Assembly (NCBI GenBank): GCA_948144175.1
Contig: CANXME010002053.1
Coordinates: 186,001 to 250,000 of the forward strand
DNA length: 64,000 nt
Direction: 5' to 3'
From: Closterium sp. NIES-65
Lineage: Eukaryota > Streptophyta > Zygnematophyceae > Desmidiales > Closteriaceae
Each line of letters opens with the position of its first letter. Within the stretch, counting starts at the first letter, position 1. Below are positions 22,986-31,135 of this stretch, in pieces. The notes beneath the pieces were generated by a model that was not told where the DNA came from, ran no database searches, and worked only from the letters and a program-made list of their open reading frames with translations. The position numbers were made by a program, and so were the translations under genes.

Positions 22986-22997
22986 CTGCTGCTGGCG
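20904..22997 (-). pseudogene. COP3 protease and integrase, cut before reverse transcriptase
   Basis: It is in the same frame as COP3 gag, after an in-frame TAG at 22998-23000. Order on the minus strand: PTPQQLREWY-type spacer, protease (FTLDSGASRSFFRD), HHCC zinc finger (HHRLGHPSLP, then CVPCVEGRLRAA), and integrase core (LVVDDYPRYTTIF, then LHSDRGGEFSSG and PQQNGIAERRIG). Next comes AFRVWGSRAFVRDLS and the linker FLGFPPDAPGWQFYHP. Homology ends at about 20903. No other stop is visible, so this domain set is well preserved. Confidence 0.85.
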
Positions 22998-24032
22998 CTA
23001 ACCACCCCAAGTGCCGCTCCGCTGTGAAGTGCCACTCCGACCACCTCCACCACCTCCTCCTCCACCTCCTCCACCTCCGCCACCGCCGCCACCCCTGCCG
23101 GTACCGCCGCCGCCGACGCCGCCTCCGCCACCACTGCTGCCACTAGCACCCCCACCCCCGCCACCTCCTCCACCGCCACCCCCACTCCCTCCGCCGCCTC
23201 CACCTCCACCGCCACCGCCCCCGCTAGCCCCACCCGCTCCCTTGCCCCCCTTGTCCTTGCCAGGGCGACGTCTCCCGCTAGGGGCAGACGCCGCACCGAC
23301 CGACTCAAGACCAACGAGGTCGGCCGCAGCGGTAGAGGCGACAGAGGGCAAGAGAGGGGAAGGAGAACACCCCTCAAAGATGGGGGCGCGGGGGTCACCT
23401 CGAGAGGCTCCTACAGCGACGATGCTCTTCTCCGCCGCTAGGAGGGCCTTCTCTAGGCTGTCGACTGTGAGAGTGGTGGGACAGACCGCGAGGAAGTGGT
23501 CCCGGACTACACGAAGGGAGTCGGGGAGGCGGGTGACTAGAAAGTAGAGAGTGATGTACATGGGGGGGGGGTTCTTGGCGCAGAAGTCAGCAGGAAGCGC
23601 AGCGCGGTAGCGGGTGTCACTAGTGCGGAGATGCGTAATGAGATCAGCGACTGTGGGAAAGGCAGCAAGGTCAGGGAAGAGGAAGGGTAGCATGAGGCGG
23701 CTCAGTGCAGCAGTGGCAGGGGAGGAGTAGCGCGCAACTACAGCGTCGTACAAGGTCTGAGCACTCTTGTACTGACTAAAGTGCGCACGCTCAGAGGTAG
23801 GGAGGTGGCGACGCACAGCAAGACGTGCAGCAGCATCGCGCGTAGCCCACTGGGAGCGAACAGTAGGGTCAGCATCAGCAGCAGGGGCAGGGGAAGCGCC
23901 AGAGGTAAGGTCAAAGAGAGAGAGGCCGTCTGCCCTATCGCACTGTAAGAACAGCTGGAGGTCATCTACCCAGACCTCAAAGTCAATGGCCTGACCCTCA
24001 GCGTCAAAAGCGAGGACATTGGGGGTAGCCAT
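22998..24032 (-). CDS. COP3 Gag protein
   Basis: 344 codons from ATG at 24032 (MATPNVLAFDAEGQ). The conserved Gag block matches COP1, COP6 and COP7 (WVDDLQLFLQCD, HFSQYKSAQTLYDAVVARYSS, MYITLYFLVTRLPDSL, IFEGCSPSPLLPS). The C-terminal third is an almost pure Gly run and lacks a zinc knuckle. A TAG ends it where the reading frame otherwise continues into protease, so either this stop is read through in Gag-Pol synthesis or the copy has a nonsense mutation. Confidence 0.8.
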   Translation of the reverse strand: MATPNVLAFDAEGQAIDFEVWVDDLQLFLQCDRADGLSLFDLTSGASPAPAADADPTVRSQWATRDAAARLAVRRHLPTSERAHFSQYKSAQTLYDAVVARYSSPATAALSRLMLPFLFPDLAAFPTVADLITHLRTSDTRYRAALPADFCAKNPPPMYITLYFLVTRLPDSLRVVRDHFLAVCPTTLTVDSLEKALLAAEKSIVAVGASRGDPRAPIFEGCSPSPLLPSVASTAAADLVGLESVGAASAPSGRRRPGKDKGGKGAGGASGGGGGGGGGGGGSGGGGGGGGGGGGASGSSGGGGGVGGGGTGRGGGGGGGGGGGGGGGGGGRSGTSQRSGTWGG

Positions 24033-24119
24033 GACGACAGACGCCTAGTTGTGCAAGCAGTAGGGTGAGGGCAGCGCAGTGAAAAAGAAGGCTCTGTGCT
24101 CACCAGGCTGGGTAGAACG

Positions 24120-24845
24120 GGCCGTATGGAAGTAGGGCAGCTCAGCGGCCGGCGGCTCGGCTGCGGGGCGGCTCGGCTGCTCGGCGGCTCGGCTGCTCGA
24201 CTGCTGGGCGGCTCGGCTGCGGGGCGGCTCGGCGGCTCGGCTGTGGGGCGGCTCGGCTGCTCGGCTGCTGGGCGGCTCGGCGGCTCGGCTGCTCGGCGGT
24301 TCGGCGGCTCGGCGGTCGGCTGCTGGGCGGCTCGGCGGCTCAGCGGCTGGGCGACCCGGCGGTCGGGCGGCGGGTGGGCCGCGGGTAGGGCGGCTGGCGG
24401 GCCGCTGAGTAGGGCGGCGGGGCCGTCGATGTAGGGTAGGACGGCGGGGCCGCAACGTAGGGCGGCGGGGCCGCGAAGTAGGGTAGGGCGGCGGGGCCTC
24501 GACGTAGGGCGGCGGGGCCGTCAAAGTAGGGCGGCGGGGCCGCAACGTAGGGCGGCGGGGCCGTCGAAGTAGGGCGGCGGGGCCGCTACGTAGGGCGGCG
24601 GCTCCGTCGAAGGGTAGGGCGGCGGGGCCGCGACGTAGGGTAGGGCGGCGGGGCCGTCGAAGTAGGGCGGCGAGGCCGCGTCGTAGGGCGGCGGGGCCGT
24701 CGAAGTAGGGCGGCGGGGCCGCGACGTAGGGCGGCGGCGCCGTCGAAGGGTAGGGCGGCGGGGCCGCGACGTAGGGCGGCGGGGCCGCTAGAGTAGGGCG
24801 GCGGGGCCGCGACCGAAAGGCGGCGCGACGGGCCGCTGGGAGGGG
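24120..24845 (-). repeat. GC-rich minisatellites in the COP3 leader
   Basis: Two arrays: a CGGCTCGGCTGCTCGGCGG-type repeat (about 24140-24350), and a roughly 21-bp repeat with core GTAGGGCGGCGGGGCCG (about 24400-24830). They lie between the primer site and gag. Arg/Pro/Ala-rich frames on both strands are by-products. Confidence 0.85.
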
Positions 24846-24947
24846 GGGAGGGCGACACTACAGGTCGCTAAAAAAAAACGCGCGCCTCGGGGCGCGCTTC
24901 GGTGGGCCCAAGAAACAGTCCCTAGGAGGGGACCTGCTATGATTCCA

Positions 24948-25078
24948 TGTGAGAATGAGAACGAGAATGAATGAACTATGAGCGAAGTGGGTACAAGTAC
25001 TAACCCTAATTGGGTTGTATCCCCTATGGGATACCCCACTATAGCCTACACAAAAGCATAAGCTATAATGTTCTGACA
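24948..25078 (-). repeat. COP3 5' LTR (131 bp)
   Basis: Read on the minus strand it begins TGTCAGAACATTATAGC and ends ATTCTCACA. A primer-site variant TGGAATCATAGCAGG follows at 24933-24947. It carries the shared core TAGTGGGGTA and a telo-box-like AACCCTAA. Confidence 0.92.
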
Positions 25079-25083
25079 GGAGC

Positions 25084-26541
25084 ATAGGGAAAAATGGCAT
25101 GAAGCCATGGACAGGGAACTGAAAGCACTGGAGGAACGCAACACATGGAAAGTCGTTCCCATCGGCGTGGCACGAAACAAGACAGTACTCACCGGGAAAT
25201 GGGTCTTCTGTGTGAAGACAAAGGCAGACGACACCATCGACAAGTTTAAGGCGCGCTGGGTCGTACGCGGCTTCGACCAAGAGCACGGACATTCGCCCCG
25301 GACAGCCGACACACCTCGCTGCGAATTCTCCTCGCGATCGCCGCCATGAAGAAGAAGAAATTGCGGCAATTTGATGTTGCCAACGCATTCCTCTACGCAC
25401 CTGTCGACGCAAAAATCTTCGTCAAACTACCACATGGCTCCAACGGAGAACCTAGTCACGTCTGTCAGCTGCTGAAGTCATTGTACGGCATCAAACAGGC
25501 CCCGAGACTGTGGCAGCAGTACCTACCCGCTCGGCTCAATCGCATTGGATTCCGCCAACTACCTCACGACCAGGGCATGTATCGGCTCACAAAGGGCACC
25601 GACTACATCCTACTGATCGTCTACGTGGACGATTTACTCTACATCGGCTCGACCGACAACGTCACTACCTGGTTCGAAGGGGAGCTACAGAAGGATCTCG
25701 CGCTCACGGTCTCGTCCACTGTCACGCAGTACCTCGGCCTCAACATCCAGGAACCTCAACGCCGTGAAATACGCCGACACCATCGCCAAACGTTTCGCAC
25801 TCACGCCAACTACCATCTCTACGCCATACCGCTACACGGCAGGAAATCACAAGGAAGGCTCCACTCCACTCAAGCCTGCCGGGATACGCGAGTTCCAGAG
25901 GAAGCTGGGATGCCTTCTCTTCGCAGCTGTCACCTGCCGCCCGGACCTATCATACTCTGCAAGTCAACTCGCCACCTACCTTAAAAGGCCTGAAGCTGAA
26001 CACATGGCGGAGCTCGACCACGCTCTTCACTACCTCGTTAGCCCGCCAACGATCGGCCTGACCTACTACAAGAACGGAACTACAACACTTGAGTTAATCG
26101 GCTACGTCGACGCCGACCACGCCGGAGATTCTTACAACAGGCGCTCGCGCACAGGGTACATCTACCCGCCTCGAGCCTATCGGACCTATCTCGTGGCAGT
26201 CGAGCAAGCAGGAATTAATCGCTCTCTCCTCAGCTGAAGAAGAATATATCGCACTCTGCTCGGCCACCAAGGAAGGATTGTACCTTCGCGAACTCTTGGA
26301 GGAAGCGAAGTTGGCTCAGTTACCCAGCTTTACTCTGTTCTGCGACAGCCAGTCGACAATTCGCATAGCCAACAAAAACGGATTTGCGAAAAGGACGAAG
26401 CATATCGCCCTGCGATATTTCTTCGTGAAAGACGAGATCGAGAAGGGGAGACTCGAATTATCCTACTGCCCCACGTCCGAGATGGCAATTGATTACTTGA
26501 CCAGCTCGGAAAGCAGAAGTTCGAGTACTGCATGCTGCTGA
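25084..26541 (+). pseudogene. COP2 pol remnant part 2: reverse transcriptase and RNase H
   Basis: It continues part 1 on the right side of COP3: WHEAMDRELKALEERNTW and KFKARWVVRGFDQ lead into the reverse transcriptase, with catalytic YVDD in VYVDDLLYIGS near 25620. RNase H is recognised by GYVDADHAGD, SAEEEYIAL, and TKHIALRYFFVKDEIEKG near 26395. Several frame changes (around 25320, 25760 and 26205) break it. Confidence 0.85.
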
Positions 26542-26590
26542 CTGGACAGAGCCACGTCACCAGCAGCAACACTCCAGAAGCGAAGGGGAG

Positions 26591-27052
26591 TGTTGGAAAC
26601 AATTAACTTTAGCGCCTCTGTCGTGTCGAAACACAAAGTCAGAAGCGAAGCGAAACATATCGAAGCATCACCGAGTAAATCCTCGGAGGTTGAGCAACTG
26701 CTGGAGGTTACGCGAAAGTCAAAGGTAGGCGACCTTTAACTTGACAAGTACAGCGCGACAGCAAGGACAAACAACTGACTCGCTATTGAGCAGTTGCCCA
26801 AGTCGTCACTGTATCGAACCGCAACAGCAACAGCAAAACAATTATTACCGGTAGTCATAACCCTTCGCATTCCCTTGTACTCTTATAAAAGGCTTGTACG
26901 GTATCTCTTTGTTTTTAATAAATCTGCTTTGCCCTCACACACCAGCGCAAGGTGGTCCACAACCTTTCATTAAACGCTTCCGCTATTACATTGTCCCACT
27001 CATAATTTAGTCCTGCAAAGATCCTACCGTAAGGGCTTTTCTCAGCCCAATA
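26591..27052 (+). repeat. COP2 3' LTR (462 bp)
   Basis: It begins TGTTGGAAAC after the purine-rich GAAGCGAAGGGGAG. It matches the 5' LTR with scattered substitutions and three small insertions at TA dinucleotides (TACCGGTA, TACGGTA and TACCGTA where the 5' copy has TA). Confidence 0.9.
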
Positions 27053-27202
27053 GCGTGATGTTGATGTGGGTTGAGTCGCGGACACCTGGGCAAGTGGATG
27101 GGTCGCATACTCCACATCAGCAGGTGTTTGGAAGCAGAGGTGTGTTAGCCGGCAAGATTTCTTGATATGAGGTTTTAGCGAGGCTGCAAACTTACAGGCG
27201 AG

Positions 27203-27255
27203 AAATCCATTCCTGATACGAGGTACCCCTTATATGGGGTCGTAGGAACACGCTC
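27203..27255 (-). repeat. HARB1 right terminal inverted repeat (53 bp)
   Basis: It is the reverse complement of 10038-10090 except for one base (ATATAAGGGG versus ATATCAGGGG), and is followed by the TTA duplication. Confidence 0.92.
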
Positions 27256-27258
27256 TTA

Positions 27259-27707
27259 GTATAACGGCCAGCATTTACATAACAAGAAAGAGCAGCAACT
27301 GTTTCAATGGCAACATACTATACAGAATAAACCTCAGCCTCTTTGCACCAGAAGCTTTCACATGTCTCCTCACCTTGATCCACAGTCTCCCAGGCCCATC
27401 GAGATTAACAACACGGAAAGGAGGACACACAGCACAGTCTTCCCCTTGAAAGACCGTCGTTGAAGCCTCTTCTGAAGTCAGCCTGTGACTTGAATGGACC
27501 GACTGGGACTGAAGCCGGCAAAGAGCTGCCACCATGCCTTTCCCATGCATTGCCTTCACTCCTCCATGCCTCCACCATTTTTCAGACTTCTCGCAAGTTC
27601 TCCATGCCTCCACCGCACCCAACCCACCAACAGCACTTAACTGACTGGCATTCTTGAGCTGGCATGTGTGAATCTGGCCATCTGGCAAACTAAAAACCTA
27701 TGGCTCC
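27259..27707. other. Right half of the host convergent spacer, 3' flank of the coiled-coil gene
   Basis: Host sequence resumes after HARB1. No convincing gene is seen; a minus-strand open frame (27275-27688) has no recognisable features. It probably includes the 3' untranslated region of the gene ending at 27708. Confidence 0.5.
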
Positions 27708-27786
27708 TCATTCAGCTGCAGCAGAAACAGATCCGTTGATACCACTAAAATCACTGTTACTGTTGCTGTTACCGTGAACATCAATG

Positions 27787-27824
<38 letters not shown>

Positions 27825-29744
27825 GAGATGAGCAACGGCTACCATGAAACCCACGCCCACTGTGACGGCCGCTCCCACCCCCAGCACCTTCCAGATGACG
27901 TTCCACCTCCGCCTGTGCGCCCGCATGTGCTCTGAAGGGGGTGAGCAAGGGACAAAGGAGTGCGCCACAGCGGAATGAGACAAGCGAGACAGACATGCAA
28001 CGAGAAAGGGGAGTTTGAGGCTCCTAAAAAAAACGGCCGCTCTCAACCCCAGCGCCTTCCAGATCAAGTTCCACATCCGACTGTACGCCTCATGAGCTCT
28101 GACGGGGGGACAGGAGAAGAGGAACGGGCCAGGGGGGGATGAGACAAGGATTTTATTCATTTGAACAAACGAACATAACAAATCACCCCCACCCCCAGCT
28201 CCTTCCAGATTAAGTGCGCAATCATATGCTCTGAAGGGGCGCAAGGGACAGAGAAACGTGCCATAGCGGAATGAGACAACCGAGACAGCCATGCAACGAG
28301 ACAGGCACGGAAAATGGTGCAGATTTTAAATCGAAACGGAAACATTGCAGACCACAAAATAGGCCGTGTGTACAAGAAAGAATTCAACAAGAGGCAACAA
28401 CTCGGAACACGAAGGAGGTCGTGTGTTCAATTAGCCACCAGAAGTCGTTTCAGCATGTTCTCCTTCCAAACGGCTTCGTTATTCTTTCGAATCGACACAA
28501 GGTCAGCACGAAAGAAGTGGTGTGTTCTTTCAGCTTGTCCTCCTTACCGATGGCTTCGTTATTCTTCTGAGCCATCTCCTGGTTCATCCTCTCCCAGTAT
28601 TGAAGCTTATCTCGCAACCGCGATACCTCCGCCTCTTTCCGCGCCACCAGATCTGCTTGCTCCAAATCCGAAACCAAATGCTCCTCGCCTCGCTTCATCG
28701 CTGCAGCAACCGCTCTCGCCAATGCAGCTTCCACATCCACGCTCCCAGTCGTATCTGCTTCCGCACTGACAATCCCAACCACATTTGTTTCCGCGCCGAC
28801 GCTCCCACTCGCATCTCCTTCCGTCGGACCGTCTTGCGATCCGTGAGCAGATCTCGACCTGGCATCCTCGTTTCCAGCTTCCTCGATACCAGCCGTCCTG
28901 CTATCGCTCCCGCCTTGAGCATCACCAGACCCCGCCGGACTGAGAACAACCAGAGCAGCTTCGTCGAGAGCTTTCTGGGCGGCTGCGACCGCAGCTTGTA
29001 CGCCATCCAGCCGTTTCGTGCAGGCGGAGAGCGCTTCCTCCGCTTCTGTTCGCCTCCTTGACTCTTCCTGGATTCGCGCGACGAGATCACGGTACGAGGT
29101 TCGCCGGCCGCGAGTAGCAGTGGTGGTACTCGTAGGAACGGCTCGGCTGCTGCCGTTGCTGGTAATGCCGGGAGCGTTCTGGAAATCCTCGTCGCTGCTA
29201 AGATAATCTGCAGGAATTGGAACGGGATAGTGATCAGATTTGATCAAATTCGACAATGCAATCAGGGAATGGAACAAATTTGCAGATTCGCAAAAACGCA
29301 ATGCATGCTAACAAGAATGTAGTGCTACACACAAGGTTATTTCTGGTTCACGAAGACTTGGGGCTGCCTTGGCGAACGCAAAAACGCCTCTACAAAACTG
29401 ATGGTCAGAGCAACGAAGATCGGAGAAAGAAAAGCAGAACACCAACCTTCTAGGCCGTCCTCTGCTGCGTCAAAGAAATCCTCGTTAGAAGATCCAGTCT
29501 TGGTGATTTCAGCCGAATGGAAGTCCTCGTCGTCGCTGTCTCCGTGTGGTCGACCGCCATTAGTCAGATGATGGGTATTAGCCACTCCGTTTCCTTGATG
29601 ACCGTTTCCGCGACCGTTAATGCGGCCGTTCATGCGCGCTGTCGAGGGTTTGACCCGGTAACTGGCTGTTTTCTCCGCTGAAGTTCGCCAGTCCGCCTCG
29701 CCTGGACTCATGGGACACACGGCTCCAGCCATGCGCGGGTTCAC
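27708..29744 (-). CDS. Tail-anchored coiled-coil protein, three exons
   Basis: Gene model: exons 29744-29447, 29207-28548 and 27931-27708, 1182 nt, 393 codons. Splice sites fit: GAAG/GTTGGT to CTGCAG/ATTATC, then ATCG/GTAAGG to CTTCAG/AGCACATG, all phase 1. The N-terminus is polar and Gly/Asn-rich, with acidic motifs SDDEDFHSAE, NEDFFDAAEDG and SSDEDFQNAPG. Exon 2 encodes heptad-rich helix (SYRDLVARIQEESRRRTEAEEAL; AEVSRLRDKLQYWERMNQEM), i.e. a coiled coil. The last exon encodes a basic stretch and one hydrophobic helix (VLGVGAAVTVGVGFMVAVAHL), then poly-Ser and a short tail, so the product is probably anchored by its C-terminus in an internal membrane. Family not recognised. Two further copies of the last exon lie in the final intron. 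Confidence 0.7.
28020..28098 (-). pseudogene. Decayed duplicate of the membrane-anchor exon (copy B)
   Basis: After an acceptor-like CCCCGTCAG it reads AGCTCATGAGGCG, homologous to the used exon, but a one-base deletion puts the phase-1 splice out of frame and gives an early TGA. The conserved core WNLIWKALGL is still readable in another frame. Confidence 0.65.
28157..28230 (-). pseudogene. Shortened duplicate of the membrane-anchor exon (copy C)
   Basis: Acceptor CCCCTTCAG is followed by AGCATATGATTGCGCAC. A 15-bp in-frame deletion removes the basic stretch, and the frame gives EHMIAHLIWKELGVGVICYVRLFK and a stop. Phase is compatible with exon 2, so splicing to this exon would give a form without the normal transmembrane helix. 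It could be a functional alternative last exon rather than a relic. Confidence 0.55.
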
Positions 29745-31135
29745 GCAATCTCAACGGAGTAGCACGCTACCAAGAGAGGAGTATGTCGGCTTGGACAGAG
29801 ATTACAAGCCTCTAATAATCCACTTCATAAAATCAGCGCGACTATGACTTAACCATGTATTGCGAAGTGCCTGAAAGAACGCAGGGCTTGTCACTGTGTC
29901 AGTAAAAGGCGCTGCGCGCAAAGCACTTGCACAAGAGCTACTTGTCCACCTTGAAACGAACACCTGGAGCGAATCTGAATGAGTGACTAATTATCTAACC
30001 TGCTTGCTACAGGCCTGGTTTTACTTCTGGCATAGTTTTACCTCTTCCTCCACATTTTTCCCGTTTGATGTGTGGTTTGACCCTCCTGGGATTACAGATT
30101 CTGCCTGGGATGACTGGTGACTGGTCCCAAGAAACCACTGCAGCGATGTGGTGAGGTGCAGTTAGATACGTTTCCAAGTGGTTAAAGTAGGGTTTGATGT
30201 GGTGCAGTGACTTGATTGACGGATCCCGAGGAAGAGTTGGAGTTGACGAAGTGTGTGCAGTTGCCGAAAGCTTCGCTTCCACGTCAACTCCAACTAGGCG
30301 TAGTTTCTACGGTCTCGATTGACCGGTGAAATCAAGATCAGGGGAACGTTGACGTGATGCATTCTGTGCTTCTGCCCCCGGGCAGGCGGAGAGTACTCTC
30401 AACTGTATTCGACAATTTCGATCCCAAACGCAGGACAGCCCTGCCCAGAGCAAGTTCTGGCTTGGAGGAAAACTAGTACTTTGCCACATCTACGAACCTC
30501 TCAACATTTTTCTGTCCCTTCCCCTTGACTTTTTCCCCCTATGTTTGTACTTGTGCGGTGTGGTCCCCACAAATGAGGGGAACGTTCGTGCCAGCACACT
30601 CAATTGAACCAATCTAATGATAGACCATGAAATGGGGGAAGAAAGCCAATTTAGAGCCACTCGTCCCCACACACGTCACAACTACCGCAATCAGATCTGA
30701 CGGCCTCCACACTTTTGGCGGGCCCGAGGTCCCGGGTTTGGTGGAGAATCGCCACCCAAACAAAGGCATGGAAGATGAAGCATCGACGGCTGGGAATAAA
30801 TCTTCTTCCAAAGGCTGCGATCTCACCATGTGTCGGCCTTTGAACGGAACTTGCACTCATGCACGTCGTGCGTGACGCACCATTGCCCCTCACCAGCTGC
30901 AATGCAATCAACCCACCAATTTTCCAATTTCTGCAATTTCTGCTTGGAATTTCGCGCCGCACTTTTTCAGCCATGGCGTCCCTCACACATCTCTGGAGTC
31001 TCGCAATGTTCAACTTAGCCTCCTTATTAGCGAACACGTCTATTAGATCGGTAGACACTCGTACTGGTTGCTCCGTTGTTTTGCGCTTTCCACGTGCCTT
31101 TCCGACAGTTCACGATTGTTTTCGAGAAACTCGAA
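29745..31135. promoter_or_regulatory. Divergent intergenic region between the coiled-coil and LEA-like genes
   Basis: 1.4 kb between two divergent genes, free of transposons. It must hold both promoters. I see no clear TATA box or conserved element, and only short non-coding open frames. Confidence 0.5.

Larger units (their letters stand above)
17436..25078 (-). mobile_element. COP3, Ty1/copia retrotransposon on the minus strand inside COP2
   Basis: Target duplication GGAGC lies at 17431-17435 and 25079-25083, inside the COP2 pol gene. The LTRs are 131 bp each and I see a single difference between them (TTGTACCCCC versus TTGTATCCCC). On the minus strand, from the right: LTR, primer site, GC-rich leader, gag, protease-integrase, then a break. 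The reverse transcriptase and most of RNase H are gone and the COP4 fragment occupies the gap; only the end of RNase H remains before the left LTR. Confidence 0.93.
13318..27052 (+). mobile_element. COP2, Ty1/copia retrotransposon inside HARB1, split by COP3
   Basis: Target duplication GCGTG lies at 13313-13317 and 27053-27057. The LTRs start TGTTGGAA and end CAACA/CAATA. Without COP3 the element is about 6.1 kb and has the copia order gag, protease, integrase, reverse transcriptase, RNase H. It belongs to a different lineage from COP1/3/6/7: longer LTRs with a TATA box, and a true CCHC zinc knuckle in Gag. Many stops and frame changes make it dead. Confidence 0.92.
10038..27255. mobile_element. 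HARB1, PIF/Harbinger DNA transposon split by nested elements
   Basis: The ends are 53-bp terminal inverted repeats with one mismatch, flanked by TTA on both sides (10035-10037 and 27256-27258), the 3-bp TWA duplication expected for PIF/Harbinger. The original transposon is 10038-13312 plus 27058-27255, about 3.4 kb; everything between is COP2 and its contents. It carries the two genes usual for the superfamily in convergent order: a Myb/SANT-like protein (+) and a DDE transposase (-). Both are broken, so it is not autonomous now. Confidence 0.92.

Noticed and set aside
27275-27688. 137-codon minus-strand open frame beyond the coiled-coil gene
   Set aside because: Lies in the likely 3' untranslated region and has no homologous-looking content.
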